The notes below the pieces were generated by a model. The model did no database searches and had not been told where the DNA came from. It saw nothing but the letters and a program-made list of their open reading frames with translations. The position numbers and the translations under genes were made by a program. A stretch of 64,000 nucleotides of DNA from Scenedesmus sp. ARA3 (lineage: Eukaryota > Chlorophyta > Chlorophyceae > Sphaeropleales > Scenedesmaceae), in assembly GCA_004335835.1 (NCBI GenBank), contig RWJK01000364.1, positions 29,579-93,578 of the forward strand, written 5' to 3'. Shown piece by piece: positions 43,971 through 55,201 of this stretch (its first letter is position 1; each line of letters starts with the position of its first letter).

Positions 43971-46597
43971 ACAAACACCCAGCTCTCCAAGTGAGGACTC
44001 CTCAGGCTCCTCGGAGGAGCAACATCCGGTGCATCTGCATCTGTGCAATGTCACATACAAACCAGCTGTTGAGTGCAGCGCAACTGCAGTGACTCATTCG
44101 GAGTGCAGCGCGACTGCAGCGAGTGCGGCGCAACCTTGCCCAGCAGCTGTGCAGCTGCACGGGCAATGTCCTGCCAACAATGAACATCTGTCACCAGTGC
44201 GATGCAACTGGAGCTGTGCTCTCTGTACACGTCTGCGGTGCGGCACAGCTGCCATAGATACCCGAACCTGACGGCAGTACACCTGGCAGTGGTGGTATGT
44301 AGAAAACAGTGGTACTGCCGCTCGAACAGAGGTGCCTCGTCTTCGGCATAAAAAAGGGAGCATCACATCAAAGAGGTGCCTGTGAAGGCCCCTGCAGTTC
44401 ACAATGCTGCAGTGTGCAAGTGTGCAAGCGCTGTCATCCTTGCAACCGCCCATACTGGTAGCAGCATGGACTTGTAAGAGATTCAACTGCTGACCACGTG
44501 AAATAGTGGACACCATGTACATCATGCAACATGTGTGTAGTGTACTAGAGTAAGTAGTGTACGTACACTACTGTAGCAACTGACTCCACCGCCATACAAG
44601 TGCTGCTGGCTGGCATGCTGACGAGGCACCAAGCACACTGAATGGTCATATGTCATACATCTAGGCGCCAGCAGTGCACACACAACGGGGTGTCCCGCCC
44701 AAGAATCATTGGCTTGCAGCACACTACGTGCTTGCAGACTGATCTGCCCACAGACCTAGTATCATGGCTTCCCATCAGTGATGTGTAGTATACATGCACC
44801 CAACAACGGCATCCCAATCTCTGTTGTGCTTGCACTGTATCTGAGCCTCAGTGCGCCGGCTGTCGTGCCAGCACAGCAGAGACGCACAGCAGCAACAGCA
44901 GCAGCTGGCGGCACCTTTGAAAAGCGTACCACTGCGTGCAACATGCCGCGGCCCAACAGCCCAACAGGACAGGCCTGCTGTATGCAGCTGTAGGACAAAT
45001 AGCGTTGTCAAAACTGCACATTGGGGCTGTGCTGCAGTGGCTGTGCTTGCTCAGAGTGTGTTTGCAGAGAGATTGTATGCGTGCAAAGCGGGCCTGATGA
45101 TAAAACAGGCTTGCAGGGAAGGGCCCACAAAGCCTTCTGAAGCAGCGAGGCACTGCATACATGTACTAGCAGCCGCGCCGCGCTCTGCAGACGGCAAGCA
45201 GAATCATACAAACAAACAAAAAATTGTCTGCCCTGGCGAGCCAAGGGCAGCGGGTGCAAGTCCTGTGTGCGTCATCCTGCAACATACATCGCCATGACAG
45301 CACATGTGGCAACCTGGACGCATCATGTAACACACATCCGCGTTGCCTTAGACTTGCGCAGCGCTGCAACTGGTGTATCATTTGTATATGCCGGCCAAAA
45401 CGCAAATTCATATTTAGGAATGGCAGCACTTGAGTGCAGCTCATTGTAGGCAACCCCTGCCATGGACTGATGGCTTCTCATGCCTGTGTCCAGGCATGTA
45501 GTAGCCGCATAACTGTCCATTGCAACCACAAGACGCTGTGCATTCACGAGCCCAGCCGCGCTCTTCGAATCAGGGTCGGCGCCGACACATGCATCCATAT
45601 ACACACCAGCCACATGCTGGGTACTGACAGCAGCCTGCAAGCCAACCACAACCGTCAATCAATCAATGCTGTGGGACAACACCCAACCAGGGATAGCAGC
45701 GTACCTGCAGCTCAAGGCTTGCAGATTGCTGCCGCCACACTTGCTCTCAGTGCACGAATACAGAACATCCACACGACATGCCTGCACGGTAACCACCAAA
45801 CTGACATCATGACACATGTGCATACACAGCATTCACTGTAGAGCCCTAGGCTACAGAAAACAAACTTTGCAGGTCGCAGCCCAAAGGCGCCCACGAGCAA
45901 TCAGCGGGCGCTTCGCCATGCACAGGCAGTGACGTTGGTGTTGGCATTGGATGAAACTACAACTGCTTGGCGCTGCTGCACGTCGAAACAGCAGCGCCAA
46001 ATGCGAGCAATCACAAATCCGTGTGCATGCTGTCCAAGCGGCGACGACTGCAGTAGGTAGAGTTCAAAGGCATGAAACAATGGAGGCATGCAATCTCAAT
46101 CGCAAGAGCATACACACACGCAGCATCACCAGCAAGCCTGCTAGCCGCACAGCAATATACCACACAAGCCAGCGACCTGCACATGAAACACAATCCACAA
46201 CCCAACACACTTCACCCTACTACAATCAGCTCTAGAGATGGCCTGCCCTTACAGGCAGTGCACCATGCATCGGGTTGTACACGGAGCTGTCTTTGGGGGA
46301 TGAAACAGCCACGCAACTCATAATCCCCACCCCACCCTTCACACTCGCAGCCGTCAGCCCATCTGCTAGCCTGCTGTCTTTGCTGACACGCAGGCTCTCA
46401 GCTGCTACATGCTGTTCAGCCTACCCCTATAGCAGCCCCACTAGCAGCCCTCACACCTGCCTGGCTAGCAGCTGCTGACGCTGCTGCAGCCCGCCCTTTC
46501 GCATGCAGAGGCCCTACTACACACAAACACACACTCAAATGCACACACAAACAACATGTCCACACACATATGGACATGCTGCAGGCAGCTTGGGGCC
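43971..46597 (-). other. C+A-rich stretch, 3' region of the - gene, no protein gene firmly supported
   Basis: Composition is the mirror image of the preceding stretch, suggesting transcription on -. The best - frames are 45323-45640 (103 codons after a TTGCAG acceptor) and 44762-44998. Neither resembles a known family and GC at third positions is lower than in accepted exons, so I leave them uncalled. Confidence 0.4.
46249..46253 (-). terminator. candidate poly(A) signal TGTAA
   Basis: TTACA on + (TGTAA on -), 345 bases beyond the stop of the unrecognised helical protein. Confidence 0.4.
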
Positions 46598-46998
46598 TCA
46601 CAGCTGCCCAGCTGGCTTCCAGCTGCTGCTGACTTCCTCGCCCTCCTCCTCCTCATCTTCCGGCACAGTGCCAAGGTACTGCCCCTGCAGCGCCTGCATC
46701 ATGGCCAGCATGCGCTGCTGCTGCCCGGCCTGGTGCGCAGCGAGCGCCTGGCTCTGCTTGCGCGACAGCACTGCTGCGGCGAGCTGCTGCACGATCTGCA
46801 TGCGGTGCATCGTGCGCGCCATGCACTCCTCTGCCACTTTGAGCGCCTGCGCTGCTGCGTCTGAGTCGCAGGAGAAGGCCCAGCAGTTGCAAGCCACCTG
46901 GAATGCTTCCATGGTGCGGGAGAGGCTCTTGCTGGCTAAGGTGATGGCGAGCTCAAGCAGCGACTCCAGGGGCTGCTGCCTCAAGCTGCCAACAAGAA

Positions 46999-47030
<32 letters not shown>

Positions 47031-47582
47031 GACAGCGGTTGTGAACAGGCTGCGGGATTGAAGGGGCCGGCAGCTGCCGATTGCTGCTGCTGGGGTGCTG
47101 CACGCATGCAGGCTGAGCTGTCAAAAGTGGCATCAGCAGTGTTCTCGCAGTCTGCAGCGGGGTAGGGGGCATGCCTGGTTGCGGTGCTGGGGCTGCGCCT
47201 AGCAATCCTATGGCAGCTGCTTGTCCAGCTGTTGCTGCTGATGTCCTTAGCTGCAACCTCGTCCTGCAGAGGTTCGTGCAGCAGCAGACACCAAGCATGG
47301 CAGCAGCTGAGTCGATGGTGACCAGCAGGCCAGCAGTAGTCTCGAGCACCGAGTTTCGCACAGGCAATGGCACATGATGGACAATGAGGCATCAAAAGCA
47401 CAATCCAGCGGGTCGATGATGCGCCAAAGCCGCTCGACAGCAAGCAAGTGAGCTCACGTTCGTTGCCCAGTGCAGAGAGCTGCACGAGTTTAGCACCCCG
47501 ACATGCATACCTGAAAGCGATTCTGGCAATCTACTTTGACTAGAAGGTCTTCACCAGCGACGGTGTAGAGCTGGGGCTCCAT
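46598..47582 (-). CDS. hypothetical helical protein with acidic C-terminus
   Basis: Two exons on -, 47582-47511 and 47479-46598, give 317 residues. Exon 1 (MEPQLYTVAGEDLLVKVDCQ) has a convincing start and donor (CAG|GTATGC). The intron would be only 31 bases, so the true exon 2 acceptor may lie further downstream; CTCTGCAG|GACGAGG at 47274 keeps phase and removes a Cys/His/Trp-rich stretch that looks non-coding. The well-supported part is the C-terminal ~200 residues: a Gln-rich run, then long Ala-rich helices (ESLLELAITLASKSLSRTM; KVAEECMARTMHRMQIVQQL), then an acidic patch (PEDEEEEGEE) and the end WKPAGQL. No family is recognised. It is divergent from, and 3 kb away from, the protease gene. 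Confidence 0.6.
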
Positions 47583-48550
47583 GGTGGGTGATGGGGCAAG
47601 ACTGCAGCGTCAACGGAACGGCAGAAAGGTCGCAATCATCCACATGGCTTGAGCATCTTGCAAGCACAACTGCATCTCATGAAGAAAGACTGGCCACGCT
47701 CCGGGGTGTCCGACACAAAAATCAGGCAGACTACTATCGGCAGCACAAAATACTTCTGAGGCACACTTACCAAATACTAGGTGACTGCAAACAAGCGATG
47801 ATGCGTCTAAGGCTCCTAGCACAGGTGGATCAGCAAAGCTGAGGGTGACTACACGCTTCTCCGGAATGATCACTGCAATGGTTAGTCTGAACACACATCA
47901 AACATCGGCTTGGCACAGTTGCTTGGCCCCTTTGGTGGGCCCCTTTGCCTTGTTCAATATATAACACGGGGGGGTTCATTACACATGTCGCCGGGCTTCA
48001 ACAAATAATAAAACAAGGTTAAATGCTAAGAGAAGAGGTTTCATTACTTTCTGGATGCTTACCAAGCTACCCTGTGTAACAGTAGGCAAAGATCGGAGCC
48101 GTGTACAAGTGCTGATAATGCATTCCTGTGACCAGAGCAATACTTCCTTTATCTTTTCAAGCATTCAAAAAACATACACTTTGCACGAGAAATCACGAAG
48201 AGTCATTCTTGATGTACGAACACTCTGCCTTCTGCCACCACAACTGACCATCACCACTGGCGGAACATGACCATTGGCTATCTTGCTTCCCCTTTTGCGC
48301 TTATGTGTAACCGAGCCAGCCTACTGTTGTGGCTGCATGCATTCGTTAGCACAGCTGTCTGTTATCAACCTCAGGTCGAGCCTGACTGGAGCATGCTGTA
48401 CACAAGTCACATGTGTGCACGGTGCACCAGCCAGCCTCGCCTGACGCCGTCTTCGAGCAAGTCACTCAGGCCAGCGGGCCCCCTCAGCGGCTGGGAGCCT
48501 CGTACCCCAGCTCAGCCCGGGACTGGCTAGCCGCTGGAACAGCTGCATAG

Positions 48551-48598
48551 CTTGCCTCCCGCTACGCTGGCCCAGCGTAGCCGGGCTTGCCCGGCAAG
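48551..48598. repeat. nested GC-rich foldback
   Basis: An outer stem CTTGCC/GGCAAG (48551-48556 with 48593-48598) encloses two adjacent perfect inverted repeats: GCTACGCTGG-C-CCAGCGTAGC (48561-48581) and GCCGGGC-TT-GCCCGGC (48580-48595). The stems overlap slightly, so the alternatives compete. Confidence 0.8.
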
Positions 48599-48925
48599 GG
48601 TTGAGTACGGCCTACATGTAGAATGCATTCTGCGCATGCATGTACATGCACGATGCAATCTGCTCACCACCTCACTGTCAACACTGCTGAGTGTTGACAT
48701 GGAAGCACAGAACCTACCCAAACAAGAGGAACACCACTGGTGTTGCTGCTGAGCAGGGCAAGCTCAGCACAGCACCTTTGAGTCAACCTGGCTTCTGCAT
48801 GCATGCTTCAATAGCCTGCATGCATGCATCTAAGTCAACAACAATCACTTGTGCAGGCGACCGCTTACCTGCAGTGGCATTGCAGGCCGCCAGGCTCTGA
48901 CAGCCCACCATTAGCTTTTCCTGCA

Positions 48926-49054
48926 TGTAAAAGGACGAATTTACACAGCAGCTCCAGGATCCCGAAGGACCGTGGAAAATGCATAGCTGCGCACCTTCAA
49001 GCAATGCTGGACCAGCAGACGCCCGCCCAAGTCTCCTGGCACTCCGGTCGGGCA
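48926..49054 (-). repeat. dispersed repeat, copy C
   Basis: Carries AAAGGACGAATTTACAC, CCAGGATCCCGAAGGAC, ATGCATA and CAAGCAATGCTGGACCAG in the order seen in copy B, 14 kb away. On - it reads SAGPALLEGAQLCI. Confidence 0.75.
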
Positions 49055-49320
49055 TGTCTGCAAGCTGCAGCGCGCACGCCGACGCAGGCACAGGCAGAGC
49101 AATCATTGAATGGTGCTCATTAAATGGTGCTCAACGCCGCATTCAGTGCATGTACAGTGGAGGGCTCGGACTCAGCTGGCATATCACAAGCCTGCAGTGT
49201 TGCTGGCAGCCCAATATGCGTGAAGCTGGCTGCATCGCTAGGGAATTCAAGGCATACCGGTTGCTGCATGCCTCGCAAGTTCCAGATAGCTAATATCTGC
49301 TTGCGGCAGGCATGAAATAC

Positions 49321-49352
49321 CCTAGCAAACTTTGACCTTGAAGTTTGCTAGG
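49321..49352. repeat. perfect 12-base-pair hairpin
   Basis: CCTAGCAAACTT (49321-49332), loop TGACCTTG, then the exact reverse complement AAGTTTGCTAGG (49341-49352). It lies between dispersed-repeat copies C and D. Confidence 0.9.
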
Positions 49353-49385
49353 CCCCAAGGGGATGCTGGTCAGTCCCTGTGTCCC

Positions 49386-49520
49386 ATTTTAAAGGACGTA
49401 TCTCGACAATAAATGCACATATTTCCAGTGAAAGCACATTCACGTACCTTCCAGCAATGCTGGACCAGGAGACCCCCGCCCAAAGTATCCTGATGCTCCG
49501 AATGGGCTGCCAGTGTTCAT
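49386..49520 (-). repeat. dispersed repeat, copy D
   Basis: Has TTTTAAAGGACG, then CAGCAATGCTGGACCAGGAG, CCCGCCCAAAG and TGCTCCGAATGGGCTG, aligning with copies A-C. On - it reads FGRGSPGPALLEG. Confidence 0.7.
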
Positions 49521-50662
49521 CAAGTGCGAACAATAAAGTTGTTGCCAGTGACCCAGGCAGCAGTACAGTCGCATGCTTGAAGGTACGCAGATTTGCTGTT
49601 TTCATGTTAGACGGTCCATCTTTACCAGTAAAACCTGAAAGAGTGTGAAGGACTTTACAGGGATGGAGGGTGAACAAGCAATTCGTCCTTTTTTGGGCAG
49701 GCGCAGCAGTCCGGCAGCACGTCATGAAGCAATAGACACACCTGTGGCGCATACAATGGTTTGCAGGGCAGCCCTTCTACAACGACGATATTATGCTGTG
49801 CCGTGAACTTCAAGGTATTTGAAATATGACGATACTATGCTGCTGTCACCTGTGTTGTGCCACAAGACGCACACTGTCTCTGAGAGAGAACACTGTTCCG
49901 TACGATTCTCAAGGAAAATTCACAAGTATGTGAGTTTACACTTGAGAATTACTTCATGTAGCACAGCACGGCATGGAAGCCGCAAAGAAGCCGCCCGGTG
50001 TGACACGATGCTTGGCACAGCCTGTGGCACAGCCGCTGTGCAGCGGCTGCATGCATGCAGATGCGCATCTGCACTGCAATTGGTGCTGGTTTGTTGTGCA
50101 TGGCTTGGAGGCAGCCGGTTCTTGCCTATGGTTACAACAGGCAGTTTAAAACAGTGCTGCCCGAGTGCGATTGCAAACAGGAAAGCGCCTGACAACTTGC
50201 CTAGGATTGCTGTGAAGCACAATGCTGAACTTCACTCCCGTCGGTGAAGGAACATGCCGTGACTCGATCGAGCACAATCGTGCACACAAATAGAACTGTT
50301 GTGCACAACTCAAAACTTGAGTGAATCCCGGATGCGTGCAGCAGCTGTCACGTGTAGTCGCTCCCGGAAACGGGTTGCACTCGCGTGCGATTGACAGCAC
50401 ATACAGCTCACCAATAGGAACGATGTGCACTCTAATTGAGTTTGGGGGTGCTTATGACTCTCTAGCCATTGCCTTGTGTGACCAGGGTCCAGGCCACTGC
50501 AGTCAGGTCACACACGCTATCCCGGGGTGCATATCCGTCGCCTGCTCTGCATTCCATCCAATTCATGTCTTTCATCCATCTTATTTCTTGAGTGTTAGAA
50601 CGAATAGCGAATCTAGCATTGTGCGCGACATAGACAAACAATCTTTCAACATAGCACCGTTC

Positions 50663-53600
50663 ATGTCGTTTCTTAGCACATCTTTCCTACTAGTAGTGCT
50701 TGTACTAGTCTTCGAAGCTCAGCATGCGGCCTGCAGAGCTGTGCCAGGTGGGGCACTGGCAACCAAACACAAACAGACCGCCGTGGCCTGCTGTCATGCT
50801 CAGCAGCAGCTGCAACTGATGTTTTGTGGCAACGGCTGATGTTTATTGGCCTGCTTTTGTGGCGTGTGCAGGCAGCGCCTCCGCACCTGATGTAGCTCGC
50901 CGGAGCCTCTTGAATCAGCAAGCAGCGGCCGTGCAGGCCAGCAGACATGGTAAGAAGCCCATGTTCTACTTCCAGAACACCTGGGCTTTTCCTGCAGCTG
51001 CCCTTGATCGTGACGCACCAATCCTTCTACGACCTGGCTCCGACCAATCTCGTGAGCGGGCGAGAGGTGCTGACTGAAGCTCTGCTGTGCCATTGCAGAT
51101 GCGGGAGCAAAGATCGACGGCCAGTTCATCGTTTTGTTCAAGCAAAGCGCTGGTGCTGCCGCTGTGGCCTCGCAAAAGCTGGCAGCTAGCGTGCAGAGAG
51201 GAGCAGCAACAGCAGCAGCAGCAGCCTCGGCAGCAGGGACGACGCCGCTGGGCTTCGAAGTGGTAAGCACGCTGTCCCTTAACACGGGCAGCAGCGGCAC
51301 AGCTGCTGGCGGGGCAGCAGCAGCAGCAGCAGGCGCGGCCAGTGCTGCATCAGCAGTGCCACAAGCCGCAGCTGGCGGTGTACAGGGCATTGTGGTGCGC
51401 GCCTCGCCCGCCACAATAGCACAAATACGTGCTGCACATGACATTGTGCAGACCGTGGTGCCAGACCGCGTCGTCGTCTCGCAGCAGCTGCTGCAGGATG
51501 AGCAGCCGCAGTCTGGGCCAGCAGCAGCAGCAGGCGCCGTAGAGGTTGCAGCAGGAGCAGGCGCAGGTGCAGCTGACATCACTGCGCAGCAAGTGCCGAG
51601 CTGCACGCAGGCAGCAGCAGCAGCAGCTGGTGTGTCGGCTAGGTTAGCAGCCACATTCAAGTGGCCGCGCTGCCTGGTGCCAGGCGCAAAAATTGTGTGG
51701 AGCGGCAGGTCGTGCGGTGACGGGTCCAAGATCCAGTACACACAGATGCGTGCAGTGGATGCAGCAACTGGCAAGACGCTGCGGATACAAGGCACACCAT
51801 GCATCACTCGCTTCGATCCGCAGCGCGTGACGTGGAGCAGGCAGCGCTTTGGCAAATGCGGTGCGTGCCACAGCGTGCAACAAGCAAGTTGCTGTCATGT
51901 GCATTCTTCTACATGCTGGAGGCCTGCTGCTTTGCCTGCATCTGTGCCTGTCAGCAGCCTGCTGGGTAGAAAATGTGCTGTGCAGTTCCTGCATCGAAAC
52001 AGCCTCTTCAGCAGCTGCACTGCAGACGGACTCAGTGCATCTTGCTAAATCCAATCTTCATAGCAGTGGCGCTGCTACTGCGCTGCATCACATCCCAAGC
52101 GGCGCATGCGTCAGCGAGCTGGTGCACATGCAGTGCTGCATGCAATTGCACACCAGCCTGCAGGCTCCTTTCTGATGCTGCCACACCTCCAACTCTACAG
52201 ACTAATCTCATGCCATCTTGCCTTAACACACCCCTGCTGCTGCTGCTGCTGCTGGCCCCACACTGCAGGCAGCGCGCCCCTGCAAGTGCCCGCCCTCCCA
52301 ACGCGCATCTGCTCAGCTACAGGCGGAAACCCCGGCTCATTCATCTCCGGGCCGACTCCTGCAAACCCCAACCCGGCGTCCCCGCAGCAGCCGCCCGCCG
52401 CTTCACCAGCGCCAGACGGCGACCAGCAAGACCCGAACGGCAGCAGCACGGCTGCACCGGACTTGCAGGAAGCTGCTTCACCATCGCCGCTGCCTGACGC
52501 TGCTGATGCGAGCCCATCTCCTGCGCCGTTCACGCGCAGCGGGCTGCTGCTGCCACGCGTGCCGCTGTCTGCGGGTGATTCAGCGCCCTCTGGTGTGCAG
52601 CGCATTGAAGCAGCGACGCCCGATGGCGTGGACAACACAGAGGGGTTGCCTGTAGAGCAGCAGGTGACAGTGGGTGTCATCGACTCGGGCGTTGACAGGA
52701 CGCACCCTGACATCAATTACGCTGGCGGGCAGAGCTTCACTGCTGCTGATGCAAATGCAGATCAGGATGCCTACGGTGAGGATGCACCTGAACTGCTGTG
52801 CTTGCAAGCGCAGAGGCAGCAGCCATTGTTGTTGACAGAGAGGTCACCGTCAGTTGCATGCTAGGCCAGTAGGACATCCTACTAGGGTAGTGCAAACAAG
52901 CTGTTTCCGTGACGCTCGGGTGATGTACCCTTCACTTGTCTTGTCAAGCATGCTTTGTCGGTGGCAGCTCTGGCAGTGCTAGCGCCCTGTGTGTTGTTGG
53001 CAGCTTGCGAGGCTGCTCTTGCAAAGCTCAGGGTATGCATAGCCAGCCGTTGTGCGCAGCGGGCTGGGGTGAGCAATGCAGCCGCACAATGCTCGCAACA
53101 TAGACGCAAGCCCTGCCTCCAGCATAGTAGGTGCTGCACAAGACCCCTGCTCACCGCTCTGTGTGCCGCTGCTCCCTGTACTGCCGTGTGTGGTTGCTGC
53201 CTGCTGTGCTACCATCTTACCTCACATCACCTCCTGCTGGCATCGCGCTCCCCTCAGGCCATGGTGAGTCATCACCATCATGCTACCATTTAGCCAACCT
53301 TAGATTATGTGGGAGGTGTGCACGGTGTAGCATTTATGCGATGTGATTAGTAAGTTGCTGTGTGCTGCAGCTTGTACTTTTGGCCATCCGCCATGGTGAG
53401 TATGTAGCTGAAAGCGTCAAACAGCTGGGGCAGATCTTGCTTGCGCTGCTGATCTGCTCTGGCTAAACAGGTCATGCCTGCCCTGGCAGATGTCCGACTT
53501 CAGTCAGCAGCTTCTTAGCATGCTGTGTGTCCTGCTGCTGGCATGCTTACGCACACCTAAGAACAGCGCCCACACATGCTCACGAGCACAGACTCACCAT

Positions 53601-55201
53601 GCTACCCGCCCTGCCAACCCCAGCTAACTGCCCACACTGCCGCTGCCCTTGCCCTGTCTTGACCATCACAAACAACTATCCCTTATCCACCAGGCACTCA
53701 CGTCGCTGGCATCATTGGTGCCAAGAACAACGGCCAGGGAGTGGTCGGAGTGTCACCCGGTGCTCCCGTATACTCCCTAAAGGTGCTTGATGGGCAAGGG
53801 CGCGGCTCTATGAGTGGCGTCATTGCTGCTGTCAGCTGGGTGGCAACTGAGGGAGTGAAGCAAGGCATTAGGGTGATTAACCTGAGCCTTGCAACCATGG
53901 TGGACCCAAAATCGGAGGAGTATGCTGCTACCGTGGACGCCGTGTGCGGCGTGTTTGCACAGGCCGAAGCTGCGGGTGTGTTTGTGGCAGTGGCTGCAGG
54001 CAACTATGGTGAGTAGAGGGTGGAGGCCTGATGCGGTGTGTGGCATTGATTGGGTCAACTTGAGCAAACAGCGCAGAAGCTGTATGCTCTCTGCTCAGAA
54101 AGCAGGGGAGGGTTGTGGCGCTTGAGTCCTACAAGGCGGCGGCCATTCGTATGCAAAGCGCACGCATTCTTTAACAGCCATGTGTCAAGCTTTGCAAGGA
54201 GTGCTGTACAACATGCCTGACAATGTTTGGATAATACATGTTGCCGTCCTGCCACACTGTTGCAACAATCCCTCTCTGCACCTTCTCCAACTCTGCTCTG
54301 CTGCTGCTGATGTGATCATTGTGCCGCTGCTTACCCGGCTGGCTTTTGCAGGCGATGCTCTGCGTGGCTACCTGCCCGCAGCTTGCCCCAGCGTTGCTGC
54401 TGTCACAGCTGTGGATGAGACCGGATCCGCGGCTGCCTCCTTCTCCAACTTTTTGGAGGTCAATGGTGCAACACCCGAGGACCAGGCACGCATCATTGCT
54501 GCGCCAGGCACCAAGATCCGCAGCACCATCTCATTTGCAAAGGTGGGTTGTTGGTCATTGACAAACAGCACAGAGTCACGCCTGTTGGACTAATACACAC
54601 TGTTAGTCTATTAACGTCCTGGTGAGACGAACGACCTTGGCGCCCATTTTGATCTAGTGTGCTCAGGATACTAACAAGCGTACATGCCATATACAAACTG
54701 TCTGTCAATACTGGGGCTCTTTGTTGTTTGCCGCACCTTGCTGTGCGCTGGAAGGCTGCGGTGTTGGCGCTGGCTTGCTACCAAGCCCTCTGCACTGCTA
54801 GCAGCACAGAGTGATACCAACTGGCCAGGCATTGCCTGATTTTCCGCGGCAGCTGCAGCTTTGCTCACTTGTTGCACAGCACACGGGCTCAATTTGACAC
54901 ATGACACTGACTGTTGCTGCTGCCGTTGTGCTGCCGCTTCTCTGTCACACTGCAGGACTCAACTGGCTACCGTGAGCTCAGCGGGACTAGCATGGCTTCT
55001 CCCCACATCGCTGGCATTGCTGCCAGCTGCATGATGTCTGGTGCATGCCCTCAGGGTAGCAGCGGCCTGGCTACACTGGCTACCCTGCAGGGTGCAGCAC
55101 GCGAGCGGCTAGCGGCAAATGCACAGTATGGGTTTGCTGGTGATGCCACCAGCACCATCAATGGCAAGTTTTTTGGGCTGCTTGCATGGACCAAGTGGTA
55201 A
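50663..55201 (+). CDS. secreted subtilisin-like serine protease (peptidase S8)
   Basis: Eight exons: 50663-50747, 50872-50949, 51099-51860, 52269-52775, 53258-53263, 53694-54008, 54352-54542, 54956-55201; 729 residues, all in frame. A signal peptide (MSFLSTSFLLVVLVLVFEAQ) targets it to the secretory pathway. Residues ~58-185 match an inhibitor-I9 propeptide (KIDGQFIVLFKQS...VQGIVVRASPATIAQIRAA) with Ala-rich insertions. A cysteine-containing segment and a Pro/Ser-rich linker follow. The catalytic domain starts near 430: Asp447 in VGVIDSGVDRTHPD, His479 in GHGTHVAG, oxyanion Asn583 in AAGN, Ser660 in SGTSMASPH. The triad is complete, so it should be active after autocleavage. His479 is encoded by a 6-base microexon (GCCATG). 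The domain ends soon after the Ser exon, with no P-domain or fibronectin-like extension. It resembles proteinase K-like or Chlamydomonas-type subtilases of the cell wall; the substrate is unknown. Confidence 0.93.
53258..53263 (+). other. 6-base microexon
   Basis: CCCCTCAG|GCCATG|GTGAGTC. It is phase 1 on both sides and converts Tyr-Gly...Thr-His-Val into Tyr-Gly-His-Gly-Thr-His-Val, the exact S8 His motif. Skipping it keeps frame but deletes the catalytic His. Confidence 0.88.

Larger units (their letters stand above)
47583..50662. other. intergenic region with repeats and hairpins, no gene seen
   Basis: Holds two dispersed-repeat copies (48926-49054, 49386-49520), a nested GC-rich foldback (48551-48598) and a perfect hairpin (49321-49352). 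Frames at 47588-47842 (+) and 47610-47894 (-) overlap on opposite strands; neither is recognisable. Confidence 0.5.

Noticed and set aside
45323..45640. 103-codon - frame after a TTGCAG acceptor
   Set aside because: No family resemblance, lower third-position GC than real exons, and no convincing upstream exon in phase. Kept only as a note.
47588..47842. 84-codon + frame next to the divergent - gene
   Set aside because: An overlapping - frame of similar length exists; nothing recognisable in either.
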